Shown: one piece after another, positions 17,663-27,335 of the stretch
How positions within the stretch are numbered: the stretch's first letter is position 1
Layout of the letters: each line of letters begins with the position of its first letter
Source of the DNA: Thiorhodovibrio litoralis
GTDB taxonomy: Bacteria > Pseudomonadota > Gammaproteobacteria > Chromatiales > Chromatiaceae
Direction of reading: 5' to 3'
DNA length: 64,000 nucleotides
Assembly (NCBI RefSeq): GCF_033954455.1
Contig: NZ_CP121473.1
Location: 1,536,501-1,600,500, forward strand
Position numbers and translations under genes: made by a program
Notes under the pieces: generated by a model
Database searches by the model: none
Told to the model about the DNA's origin: nothing
Seen by the model: the letters and a program-made list of their open reading frames with translations, nothing else

Positions 17663-18589
17663 ATGACCAAGACAACGGGCAAATGGCGCGATCTGCCGAC
17701 CAGTGTCGGATTTTTGAACTGGTTATTCAATCCGCTGCGGCGCAAAGATGTGCGCTCAGTTTACGATCTCTTGTTAGATCAGTCGCCGACCGAGCGCGCG
17801 CGCTACCTGAATCTCGGCTACTGGGCGCAGGCGCATGCGCTCGATGACGCCTGCGATGACTTGGTGCGGTTAGTGGGCGAGCGCGCCCGCCTGAGCGCTG
17901 AGGATCAGCTGCTCGATGTCGGGTTTGGCTTCGGCGATCAAGACTTGCTGTGGTGGCGGGAGTTTGGGCCGAAGCGCATCAAGGGGCTCAACATTACTGC
18001 CTCGCAGGTCGCGGTGGCGCGCGCGCGCATTGCGGAGCAGGAGCTGTCGCAGCAGATCGATCTGCGGCTGGGCTCGGCGACGGCCATGCCGGTCGCGGCG
18101 GCCTCGGTCGATGTGGTCGTGGCGCTCGAGTGTGCTTTTCATTTTCAAACGCGCGAGCGCTTCTTTGCCGAGGCGTTTCGGGTCCTGCGCCCGGGCGGGC
18201 GTTTGGTGCTGGCCGATATCATTCCTCTGCCATTGGCTTCAGGCGGGCGCGAGCGCTGGCTGCAGCGCGCGACCTGGGCGCTGGTGGCCGGGAAGTTCTC
18301 GATTCCCAAGGGCAACGCCTATCCAATCGCGCCCTATCACGACAAGCTCGCGGCCGCAGGCTTTGGCCAGATTGAGGTCGAGTCCATTCGCGATCAAGTC
18401 TATCAGCCGCTGCACGCGCACTTGCGCGCGCAGCCTGAGATTCTCTCCCGGTTTCATCCGCTGCTCGCCATGGTGGTGCGTTGGTCACTGAAGGCCGATG
18501 CGGCTGCCTTGTTTGCCGGGCTCGATTATGTGCTTGCTTCGGCGGTTAAACCTGGCGCTGAGCCGCTTGCGCAAGACGCTCACCCCTGA
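17663..18589 (+). CDS. SAM-dependent class I methyltransferase
   Basis: A 308-residue methyltransferase. Motif I is LLDVGFGFGDQDLLWW, followed by acidic/adenine regions and the post-motif segments DVVVALECAFHFQTRERFFAEAFRVLRPGGRLVLADII. The layout resembles small-molecule methyltransferases of the tocopherol/sarcosine type (YLNLGYW before motif I), but the substrate cannot be told. The ATG at 17663 is chosen because GGAGG is eight bases upstream. It is divergent from the Mla operon and followed after 47 bases by the HD-GYP gene. Confidence 0.88.
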   Translation: MTKTTGKWRDLPTSVGFLNWLFNPLRRKDVRSVYDLLLDQSPTERARYLNLGYWAQAHALDDACDDLVRLVGERARLSAEDQLLDVGFGFGDQDLLWWREFGPKRIKGLNITASQVAVARARIAEQELSQQIDLRLGSATAMPVAAASVDVVVALECAFHFQTRERFFAEAFRVLRPGGRLVLADIIPLPLASGGRERWLQRATWALVAGKFSIPKGNAYPIAPYHDKLAAAGFGQIEVESIRDQVYQPLHAHLRAQPEILSRFHPLLAMVVRWSLKADAAALFAGLDYVLASAVKPGAEPLAQDAHP

Positions 18590-18636
18590 AATGACAAAAA
18601 TGGTTGCGGTTTTGCGCTAGCCTTAGCCGGTCTTCT

Positions 18637-19959
18637 ATGGCATTGATAAAAACTGCTGTTGAACGTCTGCGAGTTGGGGTGTTCATCCAAATCGACACCC
18701 CATGGATGCAACATCCCTTTCTGACCAACAGTTTCAAGATTCGCTCTGAAAAGCAGCTCAAGGTGCTGCGCTCGCTGGGTGTGGAGCATGTGCAGGTGGA
18801 CGAGGAGCGCAGCGACTGCGTTCCCCTCGAGCCCGGGGAGGCGCATGCTCCAACTCCTGATGTTGGGCTTGAGCCGGCACTTGACGAGTTGGCCGAGGAG
18901 GCCTCGGCCATGGCGTCCGACCCGAGTCTGGACGCGGAAACCGCGGCCCTGTGGGAGAAAAAGAACGAGCGCATCCGGAAGCTCAAGGAAAGACGCTCGC
19001 GGCTTAATCAGTGCGCCAAACGCTATTCCAGCTCTGTCAGTTCGGCGCGCAAGCTATTCCCGATGATGCGGTCCATGCCGGTCGAGGCATTGCGCGAAGC
19101 CAATGAGCTTGTCTCCGCCATGGTCGACGAGCTTGGCTCGGATCAGGAAGCCACGGTCCAGCTCGTCAACCTCAAGCATCTCGAGGAGAACAACTATTTT
19201 CACGCCATCAATGTGGTGTCGCTGGCGTTGGTGCTGGGGCAGGATTTGTCGCTCAATGCCAGGGATTTACGCATTCTCGGGCTCGGGGCCTTGTTTCACG
19301 ACCTCGGACACCAACAGGTGCCGTCGCAGATTTTGCTCAAGAAAGGCGCCTTCACGACGCCGGAGCTGATGGTCTACCGTCGCCACCCGGGGCTGGGGCT
19401 GAAGATTGCCCAGGGTATTCCGACCTTGCCGCAGCCGGTGATCGAGATCATCGGCAAGCATCATGAGCATCTTGACGGGAGCGGTTATCCACAGGGGCTG
19501 CGCGAGCAGGATCTCGGCATGCTGACCCGGATTATCACCATCGTGAATCGCTACGATAATCTGTGTAATGGCTTTAACATGCGCCGCGGCTTGTCGCCGC
19601 ATCAGGCAGTGTCGCTGATGTTCTCGAAGGAAAAAGCCCGCTACGACGGCCAGGTGCTGAATACCTTTATCTCTTGTCTCGGTGTGTATCCGCCGGGCAC
19701 CGTGGTGCGCCTTGAAGACGAGCGCCTGGCCGTGGTCACCTCGGTCAACCGCGAGAATCTTGCCAAGCCCAATGTGCTGGTCTATGCCCCCGATGTGCCC
19801 ATGGAAGAGGCCGTGATTCTGGATCTGTCTGAAGAAGATTTCGCGGTGCGCGAGAGCCTGCATGTCGATGCCCTGAGTCAGGATCAGATCGAGTATCTGA
19901 ATGTCTCCGACAAGCTGAGCTACTACTTCGAGAAGAAAAAGCGCGGGCGCCGGGGCTGA
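18637..19959 (+). CDS. HD-GYP domain cyclic-di-GMP phosphodiesterase
   Basis: A 440-residue protein with an N-terminal DUF3391 domain (KTAVERLRVGVFIQIDTPWMQHPF) and a C-terminal HD-GYP domain that degrades cyclic di-GMP. The metal-binding HD is H221-D222 in LFHDLGHQQVPSQILLKKG, and the GYP motif is intact in KHHEHLDGSGYPQGL (~274-286). DUF3391 plus HD-GYP is a common gammaproteobacterial layout. The ATG at 18637 (MALIKTAVERL) matches family starts; a longer version from 18604 would add 11 non-conserved residues. Confidence 0.94.
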   Translation: MALIKTAVERLRVGVFIQIDTPWMQHPFLTNSFKIRSEKQLKVLRSLGVEHVQVDEERSDCVPLEPGEAHAPTPDVGLEPALDELAEEASAMASDPSLDAETAALWEKKNERIRKLKERRSRLNQCAKRYSSSVSSARKLFPMMRSMPVEALREANELVSAMVDELGSDQEATVQLVNLKHLEENNYFHAINVVSLALVLGQDLSLNARDLRILGLGALFHDLGHQQVPSQILLKKGAFTTPELMVYRRHPGLGLKIAQGIPTLPQPVIEIIGKHHEHLDGSGYPQGLREQDLGMLTRIITIVNRYDNLCNGFNMRRGLSPHQAVSLMFSKEKARYDGQVLNTFISCLGVYPPGTVVRLEDERLAVVTSVNRENLAKPNVLVYAPDVPMEEAVILDLSEEDFAVRESLHVDALSQDQIEYLNVSDKLSYYFEKKKRGRRG

Positions 19960-20071
19960 GCCTTTCAGCTGAACGCTGATCGGTCAGATCAAGGTATCCA
20001 GATCCCGACCACAATTGAGTGCGCGGTTTGGGGCGGGAAATGGGCTTGGGGCAAGTCAGAAGTCGCAAGTC

Positions 20072-21022
20072 TCACTGCCGCTGCGACGGGGCGGCACTGG
20101 GAACGCTGGTCGCGAAAAGCTCACTGACATCGACAGCGTCGAAACGATACTCCCGGTTGCAGAATTCACAAGTCACCTCGACCGAGCCGCGCTCGGCGAT
20201 CAGGGCGTTGAGATCGTTATGGCCGAGGGCGCGCAGGGTGGTGGCGATGCGTCCGCGCGAGCAGGTGCAACGGAAGGCGACCGGTTCGGGCTCGAACACG
20301 CGTACCTGATCGGTATGAAATAGCCGGTGCAGGAGCTGGTTGAACGGCAGCTGCAGCATTTCGGTGCTGCTCAGGGTGTCGGCCAGCAGCTGGCAGCGAT
20401 CCCAGGCGTCTTCATCCGATTCAGGATCATCTGGCGCATTCGCTGCCCCATTTGCTGCCCCATTTACCGTCGGATCTTCTGTGGGATTCTTTGAGGGTTG
20501 ATCCGGCAGTCGCTGCAGCAGCAGGCCGAAGGCGGAACTCTCGCCGATGGCGATCCACAGCCGCGTGGGCAGTTGCTCGGAGACGTCGAAGTAGTGCCCG
20601 ATGGCCGCAGCCATGCTGTCGCCCTGCAGCGGCACCACGCCTTGATAGCTATGGCCGTCATCGGGCTCGATGGTCATGACCAGTTGCGCGGGGCCGAGCA
20701 GATCTGCGAGCTGGCTGCTTTGCTGCAGCGGCTCGCGCCAGCGAGCCAGGCCGCGCAGGGTGCGCTCATGCGTGGCCTGTGCAATCAGCGTATGCAGGGG
20801 GCCATCGCCGCGCGCCTGCAGCGTCAGGCTGCCCTTGAACTTGAGTGTCGCGCTCAGCAGCACGGCGCTCACCAGGGCCTCGCCGAGTGGCTGGCGCACT
20901 GCGGGCGGGTAAGGGTGGCGCTCGAGCAGGGCGCGCCAGCTGGCGTCGAGGCGCACCAACTCACCGCGCACGCCCAGGCGTTCGAGGAGAAAGCGTTGCA
21001 ACTGGTCGGCTTCGAGCGTCAT
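20072..21022 (-). CDS. hslO: Hsp33 redox-regulated chaperone
   Basis: A 316-residue Hsp33, a cytoplasmic holdase activated by oxidative unfolding. The zinc-binding redox switch is present as C-x-C in FRCTCSRGRI and C-x2-C in EVTCEFCNREYRFDA. The N-terminal domain shows LERHPYPPAVRQPLGEALVSAVLLSATLKFKGSLTLQ. Between the substrate-binding part and the redox domain is an acidic low-complexity linker (NGAANGAANAPDDPESDED) partly encoded by 12-bp repeats at 20438-20461. E. coli Hsp33 has 292 residues; the excess is that linker. The ATG at 21022 is four bases after the stop of the metallophosphoesterase gene. Confidence 0.96.
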   Translation of the reverse strand: MTLEADQLQRFLLERLGVRGELVRLDASWRALLERHPYPPAVRQPLGEALVSAVLLSATLKFKGSLTLQARGDGPLHTLIAQATHERTLRGLARWREPLQQSSQLADLLGPAQLVMTIEPDDGHSYQGVVPLQGDSMAAAIGHYFDVSEQLPTRLWIAIGESSAFGLLLQRLPDQPSKNPTEDPTVNGAANGAANAPDDPESDEDAWDRCQLLADTLSSTEMLQLPFNQLLHRLFHTDQVRVFEPEPVAFRCTCSRGRIATTLRALGHNDLNALIAERGSVEVTCEFCNREYRFDAVDVSELFATSVPSAAPSQRQ

Positions 21023-21026
21023 GGTG

Positions 21027-21881
21027 TTACTGGTGATCGCGCATAAAGTTGTCGACCGACTGCTGCAGATCGATCTCACCCGCCATCACGGCGGCCTCGT
21101 ACTGGTGTCGCCAGTAGGCGAGCAGCGGGCGTGCCTGCTGCCATTCGGCAAAGATCACTTGTGCCAGCGGCCCGCCCTGGTCAAGAAAGCCGGATTCCTC
21201 GAAGCGCCGGGTCGTTTGCTCGCGGTCGTAGGCGAAACGGCGGATCTCGCTGTTCCAGCGTCCATGGTGAAAACTGAACAGGCCCAGGCTGCCGCGCGGG
21301 TCTTCGTCAAAGGGTGAGCCGACTGAGCCGACGTTGACCAGATCCATGCCAAAAATCCGCCGCTGATGGACTTTGTGCGTGTGACCGGTAATGTACAGGG
21401 CCAGATCAGCCGGCAGCTTGCCCTGCAGGGATTCATCGCTGGTGCGTGCGGACACCCCGTCGCGGTTGCCTGCCAGGGTGCCGTGGGCGACGTGAACCCA
21501 ATGATCCGCGCCGACTCCTGGCTGGTCGCTGGGCGCATCGAAACACAGATGATCTGGCCAGTGATCCAGTGCACTGACAAGATCGCCGAGCTGGCGGCAA
21601 GCCCAGTCGGTGAAGGCGAACATCTCGAGTTCCTGCGCTGAACGCGGCCCCTCGTGGCTCCAGCGCGTGACCCAGGTCTCGTGGTTGCCGCGCACCGCGA
21701 GCCAGCCGTCCCGGCGCTGGCGCTGATCGAACAAGGCCACACAGCGGTCGTTGTCGGGGCCGCGGTTGACCAGATCGCCAGCGGTGGCAACCAGATCCGG
21801 CTGCCAGGCGTCGATCAGCGCGACGGCTTCCTCGAACGCCTGGATGTTGGCCTGAACATCGGAGAAGACTGCGACTTTCAT
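21027..21881 (-). CDS. Metallophosphoesterase
   Basis: A 284-residue calcineurin-like phosphoesterase of the YfcE/ApaH-like type. Metal-binding motifs are VFSDVQAN (the usual SDxHGN has Gln in place of His), AGDLVNRGPDN, VRGNHETW and YITGHTHKV. Substrate unknown. It overlaps the upstream UPF0045 gene by four bases (ATGA) and precedes hslO by four bases, forming a tight three-gene operon. Confidence 0.9.
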   Translation of the reverse strand: MKVAVFSDVQANIQAFEEAVALIDAWQPDLVATAGDLVNRGPDNDRCVALFDQRQRRDGWLAVRGNHETWVTRWSHEGPRSAQELEMFAFTDWACRQLGDLVSALDHWPDHLCFDAPSDQPGVGADHWVHVAHGTLAGNRDGVSARTSDESLQGKLPADLALYITGHTHKVHQRRIFGMDLVNVGSVGSPFDEDPRGSLGLFSFHHGRWNSEIRRFAYDREQTTRRFEESGFLDQGGPLAQVIFAEWQQARPLLAYWRHQYEAAVMAGEIDLQQSVDNFMRDHQ

Positions 21882-22270
21882 GTCAGTGCCGTCTCGCGCC
21901 TGGCGTCCGCGTCCTCGCCAGACGCGGCGGGCGGTTCCGATGCAAGCAGGGTCTGTGCCTCCGTTGACTGCTGGCGGCGCCGATTGACCGAATCCACCTT
22001 GCCGCGCAGGCGCTCGTGAGCATCAGCGCGAATATCGAACTTCGCTGTTGCATAGACGCGTTCGCAGCCGAGGTCGGCAAGGATCGCCTGCGCGCGCTCG
22101 ATCAGGACCAGTGCTTCGCCGAGGGTGTCGGTTTCGATCTGGGTGCCCATGGCGTTGAGCTGGTGGGCATGGCCACTGGCGGCGATCATGTCGACCACTG
22201 GGGCGATGAAACGGCTCAGGCTGCTACCCTGATCGACCGGGAAAATACTGAGGTCGAGTAAGACGGACAT
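21878..22270 (-). CDS. UPF0045 / MTH1187 family thiamine-binding-type protein
   Basis: A 130-residue small cytoplasmic protein of the UPF0045/MTH1187/YkoF-like family, some members of which bind thiamine. Seen: LLDLSIFPVDQGSSLSRFIAPVVDMI, HQLNAMGTQIETDTLGEALVLI and VYATAKFDIRAD. The C-terminal ~30 residues are a non-conserved Ala/Glu/Ser-rich tail. ATG at 22270 matches family starts. First gene of the operon with the metallophosphoesterase and hslO. Confidence 0.85.
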   Translation of the reverse strand: MSVLLDLSIFPVDQGSSLSRFIAPVVDMIAASGHAHQLNAMGTQIETDTLGEALVLIERAQAILADLGCERVYATAKFDIRADAHERLRGKVDSVNRRRQQSTEAQTLLASEPPAASGEDADARRETALT

Positions 22271-22530
22271 GGGTTTGTGTTCCAGGCTGGTCAACGGCAG
22301 AGCTCGGGGCGCGAAGACGCTACCGGGACTGATGTAAAGGTAAGATTGAGGCAAGCAAGTTATCGTGCAATCCGTGCCGATTCAATCCACAATTGTCATG
22401 CGCGCTGTCGGCGTCCCGCTCCAGCGGTCTTTTGCTCGGCATCGCGCTTGCCTAGCGCCTGGCAGGCCACTTGGTTCGAGACCTGGTCTGCGGCCTGCTA
22501 CGCAACCTCAAACGCGAACGGAGATCAAGA

Positions 22531-23001
22531 TTGAAGATAGAGACCGGCCTCGATGAGCTTGCCGAGCCTGACTGGGACAATCCCTTGCAGATTACCCTGA
22601 CGCCGGAGCTGTTGGCAAAGAGCCTGATGGATACCGCCACCGCCGTGCATACCGGCTGGGAGACCTGCGTGCAGGAAGACGCGGTGCTGAATCAGATCGT
22701 CGCCATGGACGACTCCGGGAAGAATTCGGTGCGTCTGCTCGAACAGGAATTTGCCGACGAGGAAGAAGCCGACGTGGTGTGGCATGACTGGACGCTCGAG
22801 GTCTGCGTCGGGCGGGTCTTGACCATTGGCCACTGGCATCTGCGCAATGACTCGCCACCAGTGGACTGGGAATGGCACGCGCGCCAGGCGGAAAAGGCGT
22901 TTCAGCAGGCTTGTGTGCTCATCGGCCGTCGCGCCCGCAGTGGGCTGTGGGTAGATGAGGCTATGCCGAGCGAGCTGCCTCCGCGGGCCCATCGGCACTA
23001 A
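22531..23001 (+). CDS. Hypothetical protein
   Basis: A 156-residue acidic cytoplasmic protein from the TTG at 22531, which has GGAG seven bases upstream; a TTG at 22471 would add 20 residues of basic, non-conserved-looking sequence. Features are an N-terminal helix with PELLAKSLMDTATAV, then an acidic centre EFADEEEADVVWHDW and Trp-rich end (WHLRNDSPPVDWEWHARQ). No family recognised. It precedes a small membrane-protein gene by 35 bases. Confidence 0.6.
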   Translation: MKIETGLDELAEPDWDNPLQITLTPELLAKSLMDTATAVHTGWETCVQEDAVLNQIVAMDDSGKNSVRLLEQEFADEEEADVVWHDWTLEVCVGRVLTIGHWHLRNDSPPVDWEWHARQAEKAFQQACVLIGRRARSGLWVDEAMPSELPPRAHRH

Positions 23002-23036
23002 TAGCAAACAAAAAAGACCACAAAGGAGGAAACATC

Positions 23037-23294
23037 ATGTCCCACCGACTGCTCGTCCTTGGTTGCGAAACCATGCGCGACGGGGTGGTTGTCGCGGGTA
23101 TTTTCTTCGCCGCGGCGGTTGCCCTGTTCATGGCTGCACGCTACGTGGTGCCGGCGGACATCGCGCATCTGCAGGCGATCGTGCTGCTGCTTGCGCTAGT
23201 GTTGATCATGCTGGCGCCGGTGGTGCTGATCTCGACCTTCCTGCTGTCAGTCCTGCCCGGCGCGCGAGAGAAGCTCGGGCGCTGTGAGCACTGA
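23037..23294 (+). CDS. Small two-span membrane protein
   Basis: An 85-residue protein with two hydrophobic segments (about residues 16-36 and 45-70, the latter VLLLALVLIMLAPVVLISTF) and short basic/acidic ends. A strong ribosome-binding site AAAGGAGG is placed eight bases before the ATG, so expression is well supported. No family recognised. Its stop codon lies just upstream of the 12-unit tandem repeat. Probably co-transcribed with the preceding hypothetical gene. Confidence 0.65.
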   Translation: MSHRLLVLGCETMRDGVVVAGIFFAAAVALFMAARYVVPADIAHLQAIVLLLALVLIMLAPVVLISTFLLSVLPGAREKLGRCEH

Positions 23295-23316
23295 AGGGCA
23301 GGTGCCCGAAAAGGCG

Positions 23317-23496
23317 CCGGTTTTGCGCCCACCGGTTTTGCGCCCACCGGTTTTGCGCCCACCGGTTTTGCGCCCACCGGTTTTGCGCCCACCGGTTTTG
23401 CGCCCACCGGTTTTGCGCCCACCGGTTTTGCGCCCACCGGTTTTGCGCCCACCGGTTTTGCGCCCACCGGTTTTGCGCCCACCGGTTTTGCGCCCA
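23317..23496. repeat. Perfect 15-bp tandem repeat, 12 copies
   Basis: Twelve identical copies of CCGGTTTTGCGCCCA occupy 180 bases, starting 22 bases after the stop of the small membrane-protein gene and ending 48 bases before the end of purN. The unit contains no stop codon in any of the six frames, so every frame across it is open: forward VLRPP repeats, reverse GAKPV or WAQNR repeats. No frame has a conserved partner domain, so it is treated as non-coding. Perfect identity points to recent expansion. Confidence 0.97.
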
Positions 23497-23544
23497 TAAG
23501 TGCCGCCGAGGCCTCATTTCACGGGCTGGTTTGGGCCATGCCCG

Positions 23545-24234
23545 TCAGGCATCTGGGGGCTTGCCTGCGGTGGCCGCAACTGCCAGCGGCGCAGTCAGCA
23601 CCTTTTCGTCGAGACGCGCCTTGCCGTCAGGGTCGAGCCGCAGGCGTCCGCTGGCGAACCAGTGCACCACTTGCGGGTAAATGACATGCTCCTGGGTTAG
23701 CACCCGCGCGGCGAGCCGCTCGGGGTCATCGTCCGGCAGCACGGGAACGCGCGCCTGCAGCACGGGCGGGCCGCCGTCGAGTTCTTCGGTGACGAAATGC
23801 ACGGTCGCGCCATGTTCGCTGTCGCCGGCGGCCAAGGCGCGCTCATGGGTGTGCAGGCCGGGGTATTTCGGCAGCAGCGACGGGTGGATGTTGAGCAGGC
23901 GTCCGTGATAGTGGCGGACGAATTCGGGCGTGAGAATGCGCATGAAGCCGGCGAGGACGACCAGTGCCGGATCGAAGCTGTCGATTAGCGCTATGAGCGC
24001 GACGTCGAAGGCGGCGCGGTCGCCGAACAGGCGGTGATTTAGCTCGGCTGTGCTGATGCCGGCTGTGCGTGCGCGCTCGAGCCCGCGCACCCCTGGCACA
24101 TTGCTGATGACGCTGCGAATGTCGATAGGCAGCGCGCCGCTTTGTTGGGCGTCGATCAGGGCTTGCAGATTGCTGCCGCTGCCGGAAATCAGCACGACCA
24201 GGGGCAGCGGGGGATTTGGATTTGGAAGAGGCAT
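23545..24234 (-). CDS. purN: Phosphoribosylglycinamide formyltransferase
   Basis: A 229-residue GAR transformylase (10-formyl-THF dependent), third step of purine synthesis. Seen: LVVLISGSGSNLQALIDA, VISNVPGVRGLERARTAGI, the catalytic region VVLAGFMRILTPEFVRHYHGRLLNIHPSLLPKYPGLHTHERAL with N, H and the later D in GATVHFVTEELDGGPPVLQ. Length slightly above E. coli PurN (212) with an Ala-rich tail. The ATG at 24234 is used because longer readings run into the palindromic repeat element and code nothing conserved. purM lies upstream on the same strand with 287 bases between, an unusually wide gap for purMN. Confidence 0.96.
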   Translation of the reverse strand: MPLPNPNPPLPLVVLISGSGSNLQALIDAQQSGALPIDIRSVISNVPGVRGLERARTAGISTAELNHRLFGDRAAFDVALIALIDSFDPALVVLAGFMRILTPEFVRHYHGRLLNIHPSLLPKYPGLHTHERALAAGDSEHGATVHFVTEELDGGPPVLQARVPVLPDDDPERLAARVLTQEHVIYPQVVHWFASGRLRLDPDGKARLDEKVLTAPLAVAATAGKPPDA

Positions 24235-24241
24235 AGAGGCT

Positions 24242-24355
24242 CGGCTTGTTTTGGACCGGGTAAGGGTCGCGGGGGACGCCGTGAATACCTCCTTGTAGGC
24301 TTGCGATCGCATCCATGCGATCGAACACCCCCGCGCCCCTTACCCGGCCCAAAAC
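24242..24355. repeat. Palindromic repeat element, copy 1
   Basis: A ~114 bp imperfect palindrome between purM and purN. The left arm begins TTTTGGACCGGGTAAGGG and the right arm is its complement ending CCCTTACCCGGCCCAAAA; arms match at 25 of 27 positions. Compared with the other three copies both arms carry TAAGG where the others have TGACG, that is, the paired positions changed together. The centre (about 55 bases) has its own short palindrome around GCGATCGCATCCATGCGATCG. Same orientation as copy 3. Confidence 0.9.
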
Positions 24356-24521
24356 TGGAAGCGCATTTGTGAATCAGAAGACGAAGAGGAAGACGCAGGC
24401 GAATAGAAGATATTAGAGAGACTGGCGTTTTGCGCGTGGTCCCTGATTACCGAATTGTTGCTCATTAATGTGCTGTGAATCCCATGGATTCTGTCTCTAG
24501 GGTGGCTGGGAACCATGAGTG

Positions 24522-25580
<1,059 letters not shown>

Positions 25581-25600
25581 AGGAGTTACAGATGAGTTAT

Positions 25601-25712
25601 CGGTTTTGGGGCGGGTGACGGGCGCGGGGGTTTCCAGCGGCAGGACGCGAAAGCCTACATGGAAGTATTTACGGCGTCCCCCGCGACCGTCACCCGGCCC
25701 AAACAAGCCGAA
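25601..25712. repeat. Palindromic repeat element, copy 2
   Basis: A ~112 bp element between rfbC and purM. Left arm GTTTTGGGGCGGGTGACGGG, right arm ending CCGTCACCCGGCCCAAAC. Internally it has the asymmetric block CCAGCGGCAGGACGC and the segment ATTTACGGCGTCCCCCGCG shared with copy 4, so its orientation equals copy 4 and is opposite to copies 1 and 3. Confidence 0.9.
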
Positions 25713-25751
25713 ATCCGATGAGACTGAGCTGTAACGATCCCAGGTGCGGTC

Positions 25752-26324
25752 TCATGTGCGCGCCGGTCGTTTGAACAGCGGCAGTCGTTCCGGGGCTATC
25801 TCGGCGAGCGGGAGCGCGTTGCGGTCGGCATCGGACAGCGTGGGCGGACCGCTCAACGGCCAGTCGATGCCGATGGCCGGGTCGTCCCAGCGCACCGAGA
25901 ATTGGGTCTCGGGGTGGTAGCTGTCGGTGCATTTGTAGCTGAACAATGCGTCTTCAGCCGTTACCAGGTAGCCGTGGGCAAAGCCTGCTGGCACCCAGAA
26001 TTGATGCTTGTTCTCTTCGCTCAGCAGGCAGCCATGCCAACGCCCGAAGCTGGGCGAGCCGCGGCGCACATCGACGGCCACGTCGAAGACCTCTCCACGC
26101 AGCACCTGCACCAGCTTACCCTGGGCGTATGGGTTTTGCAGATGCAGTCCGCGCAGTACTCCGCGACGGGAATAGGCGAGGTTGTCTTGCACAAAGGTGG
26201 GCCCGATGCCGGCTTCGGCGTAGCGCTCCTGCTGCCAGGTTTCGAGGAAAAAGCCGCGCTCGTCGCCGAAGACCTGAGGCTCGATGATGAGGACGCCGGG
26301 GAGTGGAGTGGTGATGACGTTCAC
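25752..26324 (-). CDS. rfbC: dTDP-4-dehydrorhamnose 3,5-epimerase
   Basis: A 190-residue cupin-type epimerase of dTDP-L-rhamnose synthesis. Seen: VFGDERGFFLETWQ, FVQDNLAYSRRGVLRGLHLQ with the catalytic His, GKLVQVLRGEVFDVAVDVRRGSP, FWVPAGFAHGYLV and YKCTDSYHPE. Length is typical (180-190). It is third in the reverse-strand order rfbB-rfbA-rfbC, 135 bases after rfbA. The final reductase gene rfbD is not in the window. Confidence 0.97.
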   Translation of the reverse strand: MNVITTPLPGVLIIEPQVFGDERGFFLETWQQERYAEAGIGPTFVQDNLAYSRRGVLRGLHLQNPYAQGKLVQVLRGEVFDVAVDVRRGSPSFGRWHGCLLSEENKHQFWVPAGFAHGYLVTAEDALFSYKCTDSYHPETQFSVRWDDPAIGIDWPLSGPPTLSDADRNALPLAEIAPERLPLFKRPART

Positions 26325-26459
26325 AATGCTGAGTCTTTGTAAGGGAAAAGGGTAAATCGCAAAGATTCGTTTGCGGTGCGGTCTGAATTGTCTTGAACTA
26401 TAGAAACTTTTTGTCTGCGGTGGTCGGGGTCACAAAGTTCGGATGGCTGTCGGGACGCT

Positions 26460-27335
26460 TCACTCGGCTGGCAACAGGCGCAGCAGATAATCGCCGTAGC
26501 CGCTCTTGCGCAAGGGCTCGGCCAGTGCGCGTAATTGCGTCGCGTCGATCCAGCCCTGCAGGTAGGCCATTTCCTCGGGAGAGCAGATCTTGAGCCCCTG
26601 GCGCTGCTCGATTGCCTGAATGAAATTAGCCGCCTGCAGCAAGGACTCCTGGGTGCCGGTGTCGAGCCAGGCGATGCCACGGCCGAGCTTTTCAAGATAC
26701 AGCTCACCCTGGGCCAGGTAGCGGTTGTTGAGATCGGTAATTTCCAGCTCGCCGCGCGGGGAAGGGCGCAGATCGGCGGCGATGTCGCAGACCTGCTCGT
26801 CGTAAAAATAAATGCCAGTGACCGCGTGATTGGACTTCGGCTGTGCGGGTTTCTCCTCAAGGCTGATGACCTGACCATCACCGTTAAACTCGGCCACGCC
26901 ATAGCGCTCCGGGTCCCTGACCTGGTAGCCAAAGACGGTCGCTCCAGTGGTGCGAGCCGCGGCATGCTTCAGGCAGGGGGTCAGACCACCGCCGTAGAAG
27001 ATGTTGTCGCCCAGGATCAGGCAGCAGGGTTGATCCGCAATGAAATCCCGACCGATCAAAAAGGCCTGCGCCAGGCCACCAGGCTCGGGCTGCACGGCAT
27101 ATTCGAGCGCCAGGCCCCATTGGTGTCCATCACCGAGCAGGGCGCGAAATGCGTCCTGATCCTGCGGGGTGGTGATGATCAGAATCTCTCGGATGCCGGC
27201 CAGCATCAGCACCGACAGCGGATAGTAGATCATCGGCTTGTCATAGACCGGCATGAGCTGTTTGCTGACCGCAATGGTCAAGGGATGCAGACGGGTGCCT
27301 GCGCCGCCGGCGAGGATGATGCCTTTGCGCGTCAT
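26460..27335 (-). CDS. rfbA: Glucose-1-phosphate thymidylyltransferase
   Basis: A 291-residue nucleotidyltransferase making dTDP-glucose, first step of the dTDP-rhamnose pathway. Seen: [106 protein letters not shown] equivalent ([11 protein letters not shown]). Length matches E. coli RfbA (293). Overlaps the rfbB stop by four bases (ATGA). Confidence 0.97.
   Translation of the reverse strand: MTRKGIILAGGAGTRLHPLTIAVSKQLMPVYDKPMIYYPLSVLMLAGIREILIITTPQDQDAFRALLGDGHQWGLALEYAVQPEPGGLAQAFLIGRDFIADQPCCLILGDNIFYGGGLTPCLKHAAARTTGATVFGYQVRDPERYGVAEFNGDGQVISLEEKPAQPKSNHAVTGIYFYDEQVCDIAADLRPSPRGELEITDLNNRYLAQGELYLEKLGRGIAWLDTGTQESLLQAANFIQAIEQRQGLKICSPEEMAYLQGWIDATQLRALAEPLRKSGYGDYLLRLLPAE

Noticed and set aside
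23317-23496. CRISPR-like array
   Set aside because: Units are contiguous 15-mers without spacers and no cas genes are nearby.
23141-23517. Reverse-strand proteins made of GAKPV or WAQNR repeats
   Set aside because: The 15-bp unit is stop-free in all frames, so open reading is expected by construction. There is no ribosome-binding site or conserved flank.
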